Of a DNA stretch of 64,000 nt, positions 29,601 to 38,775 are shown one piece after another. The notes below the pieces were generated by a model, which was given only the letters and a program-made list of their open reading frames with translations, searched no databases and was not told the origin of the DNA. Position 1 is the first letter of the stretch, and every line of letters begins with the position of its first letter. This stretch comes from Mangrovicella endophytica (GTDB lineage Bacteria; Pseudomonadota; Alphaproteobacteria; Rhizobiales; Rhizobiaceae), in contig NZ_PKMZ01000002.1 of NCBI RefSeq assembly GCF_002893625.1, positions 558,001 through 622,000 on the forward strand. Reading direction: 5' to 3'. The position numbers and the translations under genes were made by a program.

Positions 29601-32600
29601 CGCGCATGCGGAGCGCCGCATCGGAGAGGAGCGCTGCAAAGCCGTCGGTGTTTTCGCCCAGCACCGAACGGACCTCGTCGGTACGGTCGCGCAGCAATGC
29701 TGCGGCGGCCTCCACCTGAGTCGCGATGGCGCCGGCGTCCGCCATGAACTGCTCGCGGGACGTATGACCGGCATTGCGCAGGCGGTCCGCCGCTTCGGCG
29801 AACTGCGCACCGAGCGCCTCCGACTGGCGGGCGAGCTCCTGGCGCGCCTCGTCGGCATCAGCGCGCAGGCGGCCGCCGAATTCGTTGAAGCCGCCGGCAA
29901 AATCCTCGACCAGAGAGCCGAGACGCTCGCGTGCCGCCTCGACCTCACTGCGCATCAGCATCGCCGCGCCGCTGAGACGATCGGCAAAGGCCGCGCCGTC
30001 GCCGGCGAGATCGCCACGCACCTGATCCGCCTCGCGGCGCATCAGACCGGCGACCTCGGCGAGTTCGGTGACGAAGTCGCGGGCGATCGCGGTAAGGCGT
30101 TCGCGCGCCTGATCGGCCTCCGAGCGCAGCGCCAGCGAGGCGCCGCCGATCTGGCTGACGAAGGTGGAGCCTTCGGCAGCGATGCCGCCGCGGGCCTCTT
30201 CGGCTTCCTTGCGCATCTGTGCCGACATGCGGCGGATGCTGTCTGCGAGACCCTCGGCATCGGTGGTGAAGCGCATGTGCGACTGGTCGGCGATGGTGCG
30301 GATGACGTCCGCCGCCTTGCCGATGCTCTCGGCAATGTGCTCGCCCTCTTCGGACAGATCGCCTCGGGCGCGTTCGGCGCGCGCGGTGAGATCGCCGGCG
30401 ATCGCCTGCAGGCGTTCCGACAGGCGCTCGGCCTCCGCGGCGATGCGCGAGCGTGCATCCTCGCCGGCCCGTTCGAACAGCGAGCCGAGACCGGCAACGC
30501 TCGCCGCGATCTTGCGGCTCTCGTTCTCCAGCGCGCGGCGGGCCTCCTCGGCCTCGCCGGCCATGGAAGCAGTGACGGTCGCGATCGTCTGGCGCAGCGT
30601 ATCGGCAATGGCGGCCGTGCGCTTGTTCAGCGTCGTGTCGACATTGCCAAGGCCCCGCTCCAGCGCGACCGAGATTGCGGTGGTGCGCTGATCGAATGCC
30701 TCGGTGAGAGCCGACGTGCCGGTCGACAGCGTCTCGGCCAGTTCGTCGCGGCGCAGCTCCAGCGTGCGGCTGACGCCGCCGACGCTTTGCTCCATTGCCC
30801 GGCGAACGTCGTCGGCGCGGTCCTCAAGCGTCGCGGCAGCCGAGCGAGCGGCTTCGTCGATGATGCCGGCGAGGCTGTCGCGGCGCTCTTCCAGGGCGGC
30901 GGCGAGGCGCAGATCGGCCTCGAACAGCGCATCCGAGATGCCGGCGACGCGCTCGTCCATGACCTCGGCGATCGAGAGGCGGCCGCGCTGCAACTCCTCG
31001 CCGATGCGGGCGGTGCGCTCGTCGAGCCCGTTGAGAAGGCTGTTGTCGGCACCATCCACCACGCCGTGGAGCACCTGCATGCGCTGGTCGAGACCATCGA
31101 GAAGGACGCTGCGCGCTTCCTCGATCATGGCCCGCAGATCCTCCGCGCGCGTCTGGAGACCATCGCCCAGAGCGCCGGTGCGCTCGCCCAGCTCAGTGGC
31201 CAGGCGGTCGATGCGCTCGTCGATGGAGGACAGAAGGCCGGCACGGGTGTCGTCAACCATGGAGCGGATGAGGGTCGCGCGGCGATCCATCTCTTCCGTG
31301 AGATCGGCCGTGCGACGGTCGAGGTCGCCGACGACGAGGTCGCGCGAGCTTTCAACAGCCTCGCGCAGGGTGACGATGCGCGCCGCCAGCTCGTCCGTCA
31401 CGCGGCCGACCGCGTCGTCGAAGCCGCCGGAGATGCCGGCGAACTGATCGGCAAGGCCGCTCGACAGGAGCGCGCCGCGCTCGTCGAGGGCCCGGATCAG
31501 ACCGCCCGTCCGCTCATCGACGTCGTCGACAAGGCGATTGGTGCGTTCATCGAGCCCGCCGAGCAACTGTGCCGAGCGCTGGTCGACCGCATCACCGAGG
31601 ACGCCGGCGCGCTCCGAGAGGAGGCGGCCGATCGCATCAATGCGCCGGTCGATGCCGTTGATGAGGTCGTCACGGCCTTCCTCAACCAGCGCGGCCATCG
31701 CGGCCTTGCGCTCGTCGAGGAGGCTGGCAAGGCTGCCGACGGCCTCGTTCATGCCGACCTGGATCGAGCCTTCGGCGCCGCCGAGCAGCATCTGCAGCCG
31801 CTCGACATTCTCGTCGATGGCGCGCGTGATGGCGTTGCCGCGTTCGTCGAGGCTGCCGAGAAGGTTCTGGTGCGAGAAGGCCAGGGCCGCCTCGATATCG
31901 TCCGAACGGCCGGCCAGCGTTCCATCGAGGCCGGCGAGCTGACCCTCGATCGTGGTGATGAAGCGTTCGGTACCGGCGGCCACGGCTTCCTCGATGCCGC
32001 GCTGACGGGCATCCAGAAGTTCGGTCAGCCGTCCGAGCGTATCGCCCAAACCGGTTTCGAGACGCTCGGCGCGCTCGCTGAGCGCCGTGATGCGGTCGGC
32101 CGTCGCCGCTTCCAGGCTGCCGAGGCGGCCGTCGAGCGTTTCGGTGATGTCGCGGCCGCGCTCATCCATGACGTTTCGGAACAGCGTGATGCGATCGTCC
32201 AAGGCCGAGCGGACGTCGGCGGAACGGGCGTCGAGCATGTCGACGATGTCGCGGCCACGCTCGTCCATGAGGCTGCGGAACAGCGTGATCCGCTCGTCGA
32301 GGGACGCGCGAATATCGGCCGCGCGGCTATCGAGCGTTTCGGTGATGTCACGGCCGCTCTCGTCCATGAGGCCGCGGAACAGCGTGATGCGATCATCGAG
32401 CGTCGCGCGGATATCCGCCGTGCGGGCGTCGAGCGTCGTCGCAGCATTCTGCAGCGCATCGGCTGCCGTCAGAGCAAGATCGGACTGGCCGGTGGCAAAA
32501 GCCTGACCGATCTCGCGGGTGCGGTCCGAGAGGGTGCGGGCGAATTCCAGCGAACGCTGCTGCAGCGCCTCGGTGATGCGGTCGGTGGATCGGTCGATGG

Positions 32601-34521
32601 CCGATGCCCGGCTGTCAATGGCGGAAACGAGGGCGCCGCCGCGCTCCGTCAGCGCCGTTTCCAGCGACTGGAGCTTGCTGTCGAGACCGCCGATCGCGTC
32701 GGAGCCGGTGTCGGACAGGAGGCGCGACACGCGTTCGCCGCGCTCCTCAAGCCCCTCGAGCAAGCGCGAGCCTTCCAGCTCCAGCGTGATCGCGCGGCTA
32801 TCCACTGCCTCCGAAAGGCCGGCCAGGAAGGCGCCATTGCGCGCTTCGAAGGCCTGCAGCCGGTCGTCCAGCGTGCCGCTGAGGCGCTCAAGGAACAGGC
32901 GGCCGTCCTCGTCGAGACTGCGGCTGCGCGTGTCGAGCGCCTCAGTGATGGCGCGGCCCGTGTCGTGCAGGCGTGTTTCGAGCTCGGCGGCGAGCTGCTG
33001 AACGCCATCGGTGGTCAGCTGCAGCCGCTCGGCTGCCGTATCGGCGGATCCGGCGATGCGCGCGATCAGCGCCTCGCTGCTGGCCTGCAGCCGCTCGTCG
33101 GCCTCACGGCTGCGGGCCTCGAACAGAGCGACCAGGCTCTCGCTGCGCTCGCCATAAGAGCGCGCCAACTCATCGCCGCGCTCGGCGAGAAGGGCGTTGA
33201 AGCGGTGGGAAGCATCCTCGATGCGCTGCAGGATCTGCTCGGAGGCCTGGTCGACATCGGCGACCAGGCGCTGATGCGAGCCGACGACCGACGAGCGCAG
33301 GCGCTCGGCATGTGACAGCATCGCCTCGCGCTCGCTGCCGAGATCGCGCACCAGGGCGCGGATCTTCACCTCGTTGTCGGCATAGGCGCGTTCGAGAGCG
33401 GCGACTTCGGAATGAACGATCGACTCCAGCTCGGAGGTGCGGCCGAGCGCACGCTCGACGCCTTCGCCAAGCGCGGCGACCTCGCGGCGGATCGCCTGGC
33501 CGACGCTCATCACGCGCTCGGTTGCGACGGATTCCGGCTCGGCAAGACGCAGCGCCACCTCCGCCATGGAACGGCTCATCAGCCGGAGATCGGCGGAGCG
33601 GCGGATCATCACGGCGAAGGCAAAGATCAGCATCACCGGCACGGCCGCTGTCGCAGCCAGAAGCGCGGCATCGAAGGCCGTGTCGGCATCCGACAGGTTC
33701 TGCGGCAGGTCGATGAGGTCCATGCCCCAGAGGCTGGCAGCAGCCCAACCGACAAGAGCGATCCAGCTGACGGACACGCCGAGCGCAATCCAGATGGGCG
33801 TGCGCGAGGCGCGGCGCGACAAGAGCGCCTGCGCCATCACCGAGGTGCGGCGCTGCTCGTCATTGGCCGCCTGCTGGCGGCGGGCACGCGCATCGGCCTC
33901 CGAGGCGGGGCCGTTCGCGGCTGCGGGCGCCGCCGCCGGCGCGGCAGACGGACCACGGGCATTGGCGGCATTGGCACCAAGGCCGGGCAGGGGCTGGGTG
34001 GTAGCGCGGCCCTCGCCGATGAACGGGTTGGCGGAGGGCGCCGAAGCCGTAGAGGCGGCAGCCTGTGCGGCCGCCGCTGCCGCCGCGACGCCGGTAAAGG
34101 CGCCGCCGGCCGGCGCGAACACCGGGCCGGTCGTGCCGGTGCCGAGCACACGCTCGGGCACGGCCTCGTATTCGGTCTGGGCAACGGCATGTGGAACCGC
34201 GCCGGCGCTGGCCGAGGCGGCGAGCGCCTCGTCCTCCATCAAGGCCGCGGCGATCGCATCGGCTGCCTCATCGCCGGCCATCTCCTCGCGCAGCGTGTCG
34301 GCCGCTTCCTCGACGCGCCGATCGAAGTCCTCGAAGGCGAAGTCGATCTCGATGTCGTCGGGCGTCAGGCTTTCGGTCTCGATGTGCCCCGCCGCGGAAC
34401 CCTCGGCGGTCGCCATCGGCGGCTCGCCGGTTTCTTCGTCCAGAAAGTCGATCTTCAGAGCTTCCTCGAGCTCGCTGACCGCATCGTCGGAGAGAAGATC
34501 GTTTGTCTTGGTCTTCGCCAT
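26680..34521 (-). CDS. gpr: Giant coiled, membrane-anchored protein, GPR/RgsE-like growth-pole ring protein
   Basis: A 2613-residue protein. Order: acidic cytoplasmic N-terminus with Pro/Ala-rich linker (1-235); two membrane segments (about 242-264 WIALGVSVSWIALVGWAAASLW and 281-303); about 2000 residues of apolipoprotein-like amphipathic helix with LDER/RxD phrases; a Pro/Ala/Arg-rich linker; and a conserved compact C-terminus of about 120 residues (VESLNSLSVDIARAIDH, LWDRYRRGERNVFTRRLYT). Three exact-length 33-residue repeats (700-798) and six 29-residue repeats (1729-1902) are embedded. This architecture matches the GROWTH POLE RING protein of Agrobacterium and RgsE of Sinorhizobium, which organise unipolar growth. 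Identification is by architecture, not alignment. It is monocistronic, with a good terminator. Confidence 0.8.
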   Translation of the reverse strand: MAKTKTNDLLSDDAVSELEEALKIDFLDEETGEPPMATAEGSAAGHIETESLTPDDIEIDFAFEDFDRRVEEAADTLREEMAGDEAADAIAAALMEDEALAASASAGAVPHAVAQTEYEAVPERVLGTGTTGPVFAPAGGAFTGVAAAAAAAQAAASTASAPSANPFIGEGRATTQPLPGLGANAANARGPSAAPAAAPAAANGPASEADARARRQQAANDEQRRTSVMAQALLSRRASRTPIWIALGVSVSWIALVGWAAASLWGMDLIDLPQNLSDADTAFDAALLAATAAVPVMLIFAFAVMIRRSADLRLMSRSMAEVALRLAEPESVATERVMSVGQAIRREVAALGEGVERALGRTSELESIVHSEVAALERAYADNEVKIRALVRDLGSEREAMLSHAERLRSSVVGSHQRLVADVDQASEQILQRIEDASHRFNALLAERGDELARSYGERSESLVALFEARSREADERLQASSEALIARIAGSADTAAERLQLTTDGVQQLAAELETRLHDTGRAITEALDTRSRSLDEDGRLFLERLSGTLDDRLQAFEARNGAFLAGLSEAVDSRAITLELEGSRLLEGLEERGERVSRLLSDTGSDAIGGLDSKLQSLETALTERGGALVSAIDSRASAIDRSTDRITEALQQRSLEFARTLSDRTREIGQAFATGQSDLALTAADALQNAATTLDARTADIRATLDDRITLFRGLMDESGRDITETLDSRAADIRASLDERITLFRSLMDERGRDIVDMLDARSADVRSALDDRITLFRNVMDERGRDITETLDGRLGSLEAATADRITALSERAERLETGLGDTLGRLTELLDARQRGIEEAVAAGTERFITTIEGQLAGLDGTLAGRSDDIEAALAFSHQNLLGSLDERGNAITRAIDENVERLQMLLGGAEGSIQVGMNEAVGSLASLLDERKAAMAALVEEGRDDLINGIDRRIDAIGRLLSERAGVLGDAVDQRSAQLLGGLDERTNRLVDDVDERTGGLIRALDERGALLSSGLADQFAGISGGFDDAVGRVTDELAARIVTLREAVESSRDLVVGDLDRRTADLTEEMDRRATLIRSMVDDTRAGLLSSIDERIDRLATELGERTGALGDGLQTRAEDLRAMIEEARSVLLDGLDQRMQVLHGVVDGADNSLLNGLDERTARIGEELQRGRLSIAEVMDERVAGISDALFEADLRLAAALEERRDSLAGIIDEAARSAAATLEDRADDVRRAMEQSVGGVSRTLELRRDELAETLSTGTSALTEAFDQRTTAISVALERGLGNVDTTLNKRTAAIADTLRQTIATVTASMAGEAEEARRALENESRKIAASVAGLGSLFERAGEDARSRIAAEAERLSERLQAIAGDLTARAERARGDLSEEGEHIAESIGKAADVIRTIADQSHMRFTTDAEGLADSIRRMSAQMRKEAEEARGGIAAEGSTFVSQIGGASLALRSEADQARERLTAIARDFVTELAEVAGLMRREADQVRGDLAGDGAAFADRLSGAAMLMRSEVEAARERLGSLVEDFAGGFNEFGGRLRADADEARQELARQSEALGAQFAEAADRLRNAGHTSREQFMADAGAIATQVEAAAALLRDRTDEVRSVLGENTDGFAALLSDAALRMRDEADRAAGTLEERASRFADGLSGVSTQLADLLGSSSVTLRRDLEEAAAAIRQEVSGASDTLRNELVGVADRLRSDVSGASEVLLRDAERAREAMIEQAGEVANQLAGVPSTIRVEADRARDAILAQTGEVADQLARVPVTIRSEVERAREAIIEQAGEVANQLALVPETIRSEAGRAREAIIEQAGEVANQLALVPDTIRSEAHRAREAIIEQAGEVANQLALVPGTIRVEADRAREAIFEQAGEVADQLARVQGTMRVEADRAREQLLESVGSFGDEIAGRVSQSEREIAASTRSLSEDLDARTRELNEMLAGRSAEISRLLDEEARPVVDRLAQSGADAVVRIEESSRLVAERLRTENAAILSALTRRANETVEVLGQSSADILTALDDKTSVAIGAVAEMRDELSRNVNTLIGRLSQSTSSLRGLVEEAAGNLGAIDTTLRDASTRFTEGAEQASNSISLTSRLLDGNISKLDQLASSAFSKVAAMADKFQQHGATLTDAAGLLESAQSNLQTSLEERRGSLEELSTGLVQRSEEIGALMHSFEEVITGLFDRTEQRSRLLSSQLSTEIGSSLGETGKQLDEVEERSRATATEIREAIQAVVEDATARFEGATDELRRMAGEIRKELDETRGEIKRGVFELPEETRESAEAMRRAVSDQIRALRDLSEVVSQSGRAFDIGQRRTASEAPRARAEVRATAAQPRSYADTARSLAPQRPERQEPFRSEARVPEVFEDEDSEDQARIAGSMMTDGNLARDMRSSYGPERPTALQQPRPAAPVERRAEAPAPASAPAPSRTTGDAGGARGGGWVSDLLRRASREEAEAAERTAPAAPQPRQAAAPAAPAAQPPADRSPDHVVESLNSLSVDIARAIDHNASVELWDRYRRGERNVFTRRLYTMKGQQTFDEIRRKYQRDGEFRGAVDRYISDFEMLLSDVARKDPDNALTRTYLTSDTGKVYTMLAHASGRFDA
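28816..29337 (-). repeat. Six tandem 87-bp repeats inside the giant gene
   Basis: Encodes six consecutive 29-residue units beginning RAREAIIEQAGEVANQLA; units 3, 4 and 5 are nearly identical and a seventh begins and diverges. The exact 87-base period keeps the frame, so units could be gained or lost by recombination without disrupting the protein. Confidence 0.9.
32128..32424 (-). repeat. Three tandem 99-bp repeats inside the giant gene
   Basis: Encodes three 33-residue units of the form R(T/A/S)AD(I/V)R.(T/S/A)LD(D/E)RITLFR, then (G/S/N)(L/V)MDE(S/R)GRDI. Spacing is exactly 99 bases. These are distinct from the 29-residue array and show a second independent duplication within the helical region. 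Confidence 0.85.
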
Positions 34522-34957
34522 ATCGCCGTCGAGCCTCGATACTCGTTACTTCGGACCACGTCCGCTGAGGTTCATCTTCGCCGCCATCGTGCCTGCGGCG
34601 AAAACGGGGTCATGGTCGGTACCGGCAATCCTGGATGAATCGATGGCCGGCACTTTCGCACTGAACATGCTAGTTAGGGGGGCGATCGAAAGAAACCGTA
34701 AAACCGCCCGATCCTTACAAGTTTAAACATAAGGTTAACGATAGCGGCGGAAAGTCGCGGATTTGCGAGCGCTATCCCCTATAGGACAGGGGTTGCACGA
34801 TCGGCAGACTCGTTAACGCCGATGCCGGTCGACGCAATCCTGTGCGACGCCTCAACCAATCCTACACCAAGCTTCGCCATGATCGAAGTGGATTGGTCTT
34901 ACTGTGTCCACAACTCGGACGGACAGAGAGGCCAGAAACGATCTGAGGCGGTGTTGC
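34522..34957. other. Divergent intergenic region, giant gene / Hpt gene
   Basis: 436 bases. It must hold the promoters of both divergent genes. An AT-rich segment lies at 34719-34742 (with TTAA at 34723 and 34735), and there is a short CCCCT...AGGGG inverted repeat near 34775-34792. No gene is convincing; the forward frame 33437-34726 is a shadow of the giant gene. Confidence 0.5.
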
Positions 34958-35320
34958 ATGGCGGTTGCGGCAGTTGAGAGCGATTATCCGGACGCAGCGG
35001 CCGAGGCCGGGCCGTCCCGGGCCCGGCCAGTGGATCTCGTGCATCTGGCCCGTCAAAGCTATGGCGACCGGACGCTGGAGCGCGACGTTCTTGCAATCCT
35101 CTCGCGCCAGATCGCCGCGGCCGCGCCGCGGCTCGCTCTCGTCAACCCCGATGAGAGGCGCCAGATCGCCCACAAGCTGCGCGGTGCGGCCCTGAGTGTC
35201 GGCGCCTTTCCGCTGGCCGACGCCGCCGACGACGTGGAGAGCATGCCGGACGATGCAGCCGCTCTGCTGGCGCTGATCGGCGAGATCGACCGCACGCGCC
35301 GCTTCATCGAGAACCTTTAG
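34958..35320 (+). CDS. Small Hpt-domain phosphotransfer protein
   Basis: A 120-residue, single-domain histidine phosphotransfer protein. The Hpt motif is QIAHKLRGAALSVGAFPLAD with the phosphorylatable histidine at about residue 72, followed by helix DAADDVESM. Such orphan Hpt proteins pass phosphoryl groups between receiver domains of hybrid kinases and response regulators. No kinase is adjacent; the nearest hybrid kinase in the window is CckA, whose usual partner is ChpT, a different fold. ATG 34958 follows GAGG at about 9 bases; GTG 34904 is an alternative. It is divergent from the GPR-like gene. Confidence 0.82.
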   Translation: MAVAAVESDYPDAAAEAGPSRARPVDLVHLARQSYGDRTLERDVLAILSRQIAAAAPRLALVNPDERRQIAHKLRGAALSVGAFPLADAADDVESMPDDAAALLALIGEIDRTRRFIENL

Positions 35321-35464
35321 GACCCTCACATAGAAGGCTTCGGGCACGGCGCACATGACTGTGCCGGCTGCATCCGACGTCGCGGGCGCCTGAAGCCGCT
35401 GCCGCCCAGCTTTGTGTATTGGTGAGACTGGCGGACCCGCTTGCTGCCCTGATCCGGTTGACTT

Positions 35465-35492
35465 CGCCCCGGCTATGTCCATAACCGGGGCG
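35465..35492. terminator. Hairpin before the ferredoxin gene
   Basis: CGCCCCGG ... CCGGGGCG, 8-bp perfect arms with a 12-base partly self-pairing loop, between the Hpt gene and the ferredoxin gene. Probably ends the Hpt transcript, without a T tract. Confidence 0.5.
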
Positions 35493-35539
35493 CCGGCACC
35501 TTCCGCCGGCGAGCTTCCCCAGCCGAAGTCTTTTCCGCG

Positions 35540-35860
35540 ATGACCCAGATCACCTTCGTCGCCTTCGACGGGACCCGCTACGACATCGATGCGCAGAACG
35601 GTTCCACGGCTATGGAAAACGCCGTGCGCAACGCCGTTCCCGGTATCGACGCCGAATGCGGCGGCGCCTGTGCCTGCGCGACCTGCCACGTCTATGTCGG
35701 GGAGGAGTGGAAGGAGATCGTCGGCGAGCCGGAGCCGATGGAGGAGGACATGCTGGACTTCGCCTATGACGTCCGCCCGAACTCCCGCCTGTCCTGCCAG
35801 ATCAAGATCCGGGACGAGCTCGACGGGCTCGTCATGACTGTGCCCGAGCGGCAGAGCTGA
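35540..35860 (+). CDS. 2Fe-2S ferredoxin, adrenodoxin type
   Basis: A 106-residue plant/adrenodoxin-fold ferredoxin. The cluster ligands appear as C-x5-C-x2-C in [19 protein letters not shown] and a fourth cysteine in SRLSCQIKI. Length and the [18 protein letters not shown] block match the adrenodoxin-like group used in iron-sulfur cluster assembly or P450 electron transfer. It is followed 162 bases later by a ferredoxin-NADP reductase gene, which could keep it reduced. No isc genes are nearby. Confidence 0.93.
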   Translation: MTQITFVAFDGTRYDIDAQNGSTAMENAVRNAVPGIDAECGGACACATCHVYVGEEWKEIVGEPEPMEEDMLDFAYDVRPNSRLSCQIKIRDELDGLVMTVPERQS

Positions 35861-36007
35861 CGGGGCCGTTCTTCGAAGCAGCGGCCTCACGCAAACCTAA
35901 ACTCCGGCACCTGCGAGATTTGGATCGGCTTGGCTCGAACTAAGACCGCTGACGGGGGATGCCTCTGGCGCATGGTTCGCCCCGCCGGCTTGGCGCCGGC
36001 GTTGTAG

Positions 36008-37045
<1,038 letters not shown>

Positions 37046-37092
37046 GGGTAGGGCGCCGATCTATGCTCGGCTGCGCCGCGCAGCTGAAGCCC

Positions 37093-37743
37093 CTACTTGC
37101 GGCGGCCTGACGCGGGCGTTTCCTTGGCGGCCGCGCCGGCCGCCTCGCTTTGTGCGAGCGCGGCTTCGAAGGCGCGGCGCAGGCGGTCGTTGATCTCGCG
37201 CGCCTCCACGGCATCGAAGCGGATCTGCGCCTGATCGTGATCGGCGATGTAGCGGGCGGTGACCGCCCCGACGGTCTCTTGCATCGTCTCACAGTCGCGC
37301 TCGGCGCTGAGGTTGCGGATGGCGCTCTCCATCTTCTTCAGCCACAGCCGCGCGATGGCGCCGTGCTCCGCCTCGTGCCGGCGGATGTCGTTCTCCAGCG
37401 TCTTCCAGATCAGCGCCATTCGCTTCGACGGTTTGCGAGAGGGGCGCCAGCGCGGCAACGTGACGGTCAAGTCGAGCTTCAACGCGGCCGTATCGACGGC
37501 GCAGCCTGCCGGGACGGTGCGGTAGGTGACGCGGCCGGAGAAGGTCACCTGAGTCGTGCCGGGATGATGCAGGCCGGTCTCCGCCACCAATGGTCCGCTG
37601 CGGCTGAGGTCGCGGTCGAGTTCCTCCGGCGTTGAGCCGCGTATGGTGAAGTACTTCACCTGCTCGTTGACGCTCGCCGCACCGGCCGGTCCGGCGATCA
37701 GGAGCGTCAGGGCGGCAAAGGCGGCGCAACGACGTTTCTGCAT
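37093..37743 (-). CDS. Secreted DUF922 protein with HExxH-like motif
   Basis: About 216 residues with a signal peptide (MQKRRCAAFAALTLLIAGPAGA). The mature part fits DUF922, with YFTIRGSTPEELDRDLSRSGP, TFSGRVTYRT and a putative zinc-binding HEAEH in DIRRHEAEHGAIARLW. The family is predicted to be a zinc-dependent protease, but this is not proven. The true start is ATG 37743; the frame is open upstream to 38826 only as a mirror of folP. The Ala/Glu-rich C-terminal tail is not conserved. Confidence 0.85.
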   Translation of the reverse strand: MQKRRCAAFAALTLLIAGPAGAASVNEQVKYFTIRGSTPEELDRDLSRSGPLVAETGLHHPGTTQVTFSGRVTYRTVPAGCAVDTAALKLDLTVTLPRWRPSRKPSKRMALIWKTLENDIRRHEAEHGAIARLWLKKMESAIRNLSAERDCETMQETVGAVTARYIADHDQAQIRFDAVEAREINDRLRRAFEAALAQSEAAGAAAKETPASGRRK

Positions 37744-37920
37744 GCCGGTCTCCGGAGCTGCTGAGACGGTGAACCTAGCGCAAGCCGCGCTAATAATCCG
37801 TACCCGTATGTCGTTTAACGAAAATGGGATTCGCCGACGGCGTCGATCCCGCCTGCGCACAAAGGCTCGGTTGCGCTGAAAGAGGCGAATGCCTAAGCCG
37901 GCACAAACGGGAGATTGCCG

Positions 37921-38775
37921 ATGATCGAGCCGCGCGGCGGACGGTGGAGAGTGGCGCATGGCCGGGTGCTGGAACTCGGCTCCAACGCCACGATCATGGG
38001 CATCCTGAACATCACGCCGGACAGTTTTTCCGACGGCGGACGCTACCGCAACGTCGACGCGGCTGTCGTGGCGGCGATCGCTATGGTGGGCGAGGGTGCT
38101 CAGATCATCGACGTCGGCGGCGAATCGACCCGGCCCGGCGCAACGCCGATCGAGCCAGCGGAGGAGCAGCGGCGCATCCTGCCGGTCATCGAGGCGCTGG
38201 CGGCTGCGTCCGACTGCCTGATCTCCGTCGACACCTACCGCTCGGAGACGGCGCGGCTTGGCGTGGCAGCCGGCGCCCACATCGTCAACGACGTGTTCGG
38301 CGCGCAGAAGGATACCGCCATCGCACGGGTCGCCGCCGAGACCGGGGCCGGGCTCGTGCTGATGCACACCGGCCGCGAGCGGGAGAAAGTCGCTGATGTC
38401 ATCGAGGATCAGCACCTGTTTCTCGAACGCTCGCTGACAATCGCCCGCGAGGCCGGCGTTCCCGACGAGGCCATCGTGCTCGATCCGGGCTTCGGCTTCG
38501 AGAAGAACGGGCGCGAGAACCTGGCGCTGCTTGCGCGCCTGGGCGAGCTGCAGAGTTTTGGCTATCCGATGCTGGTTGGAACCTCGCGCAAGCGCTTCGT
38601 GCGGGGCGCGATCGGTCGCGAGGATCCGGAACCCGATATCGCGACGGCCGCGACCAGCGTGCTGATGCGCGAGCGCGGCGCCGACATCTTCCGCGTCCAC
38701 AACGTGTCCGCCAACCGGGACGCTCTCGCGATCGCCGACGCGATGATGGCGGCCATGCGCAGCCCCGCGCCGTGA
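37921..38775 (+). CDS. folP: Dihydropteroate synthase
   Basis: Condenses 6-hydroxymethyl-dihydropterin pyrophosphate with 4-aminobenzoate in folate synthesis; the target of sulfonamides. Motifs: MGILNITPDSFSDGG, IIDVGGESTRPGA, the ISVDTYRSE segment, VLDPGFGFEKN and VGTSRKRFV. It has 284 residues, normal for the family. ATG 37921 follows GGGAG. It overlaps folK by 4 bases, forming a two-gene unit. Confidence 0.97.
   Translation: MIEPRGGRWRVAHGRVLELGSNATIMGILNITPDSFSDGGRYRNVDAAVVAAIAMVGEGAQIIDVGGESTRPGATPIEPAEEQRRILPVIEALAAASDCLISVDTYRSETARLGVAAGAHIVNDVFGAQKDTAIARVAAETGAGLVLMHTGREREKVADVIEDQHLFLERSLTIAREAGVPDEAIVLDPGFGFEKNGRENLALLARLGELQSFGYPMLVGTSRKRFVRGAIGREDPEPDIATAATSVLMRERGADIFRVHNVSANRDALAIADAMMAAMRSPAP

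Noticed and set aside
29290-34638. Very long open frames on the plus strand opposite the giant gene
   Set aside because: They mirror the codon bias and repeats of the minus-strand gene, have no recognisable domain and no ribosome site; the minus-strand frame has membrane segments and conserved ends.
34723-34738. Possible CtrA site TTAA...TTAA upstream of the giant gene
   Set aside because: The spacer is 8 bases, not the 7 required for the CtrA consensus TTAA-N7-TTAA.
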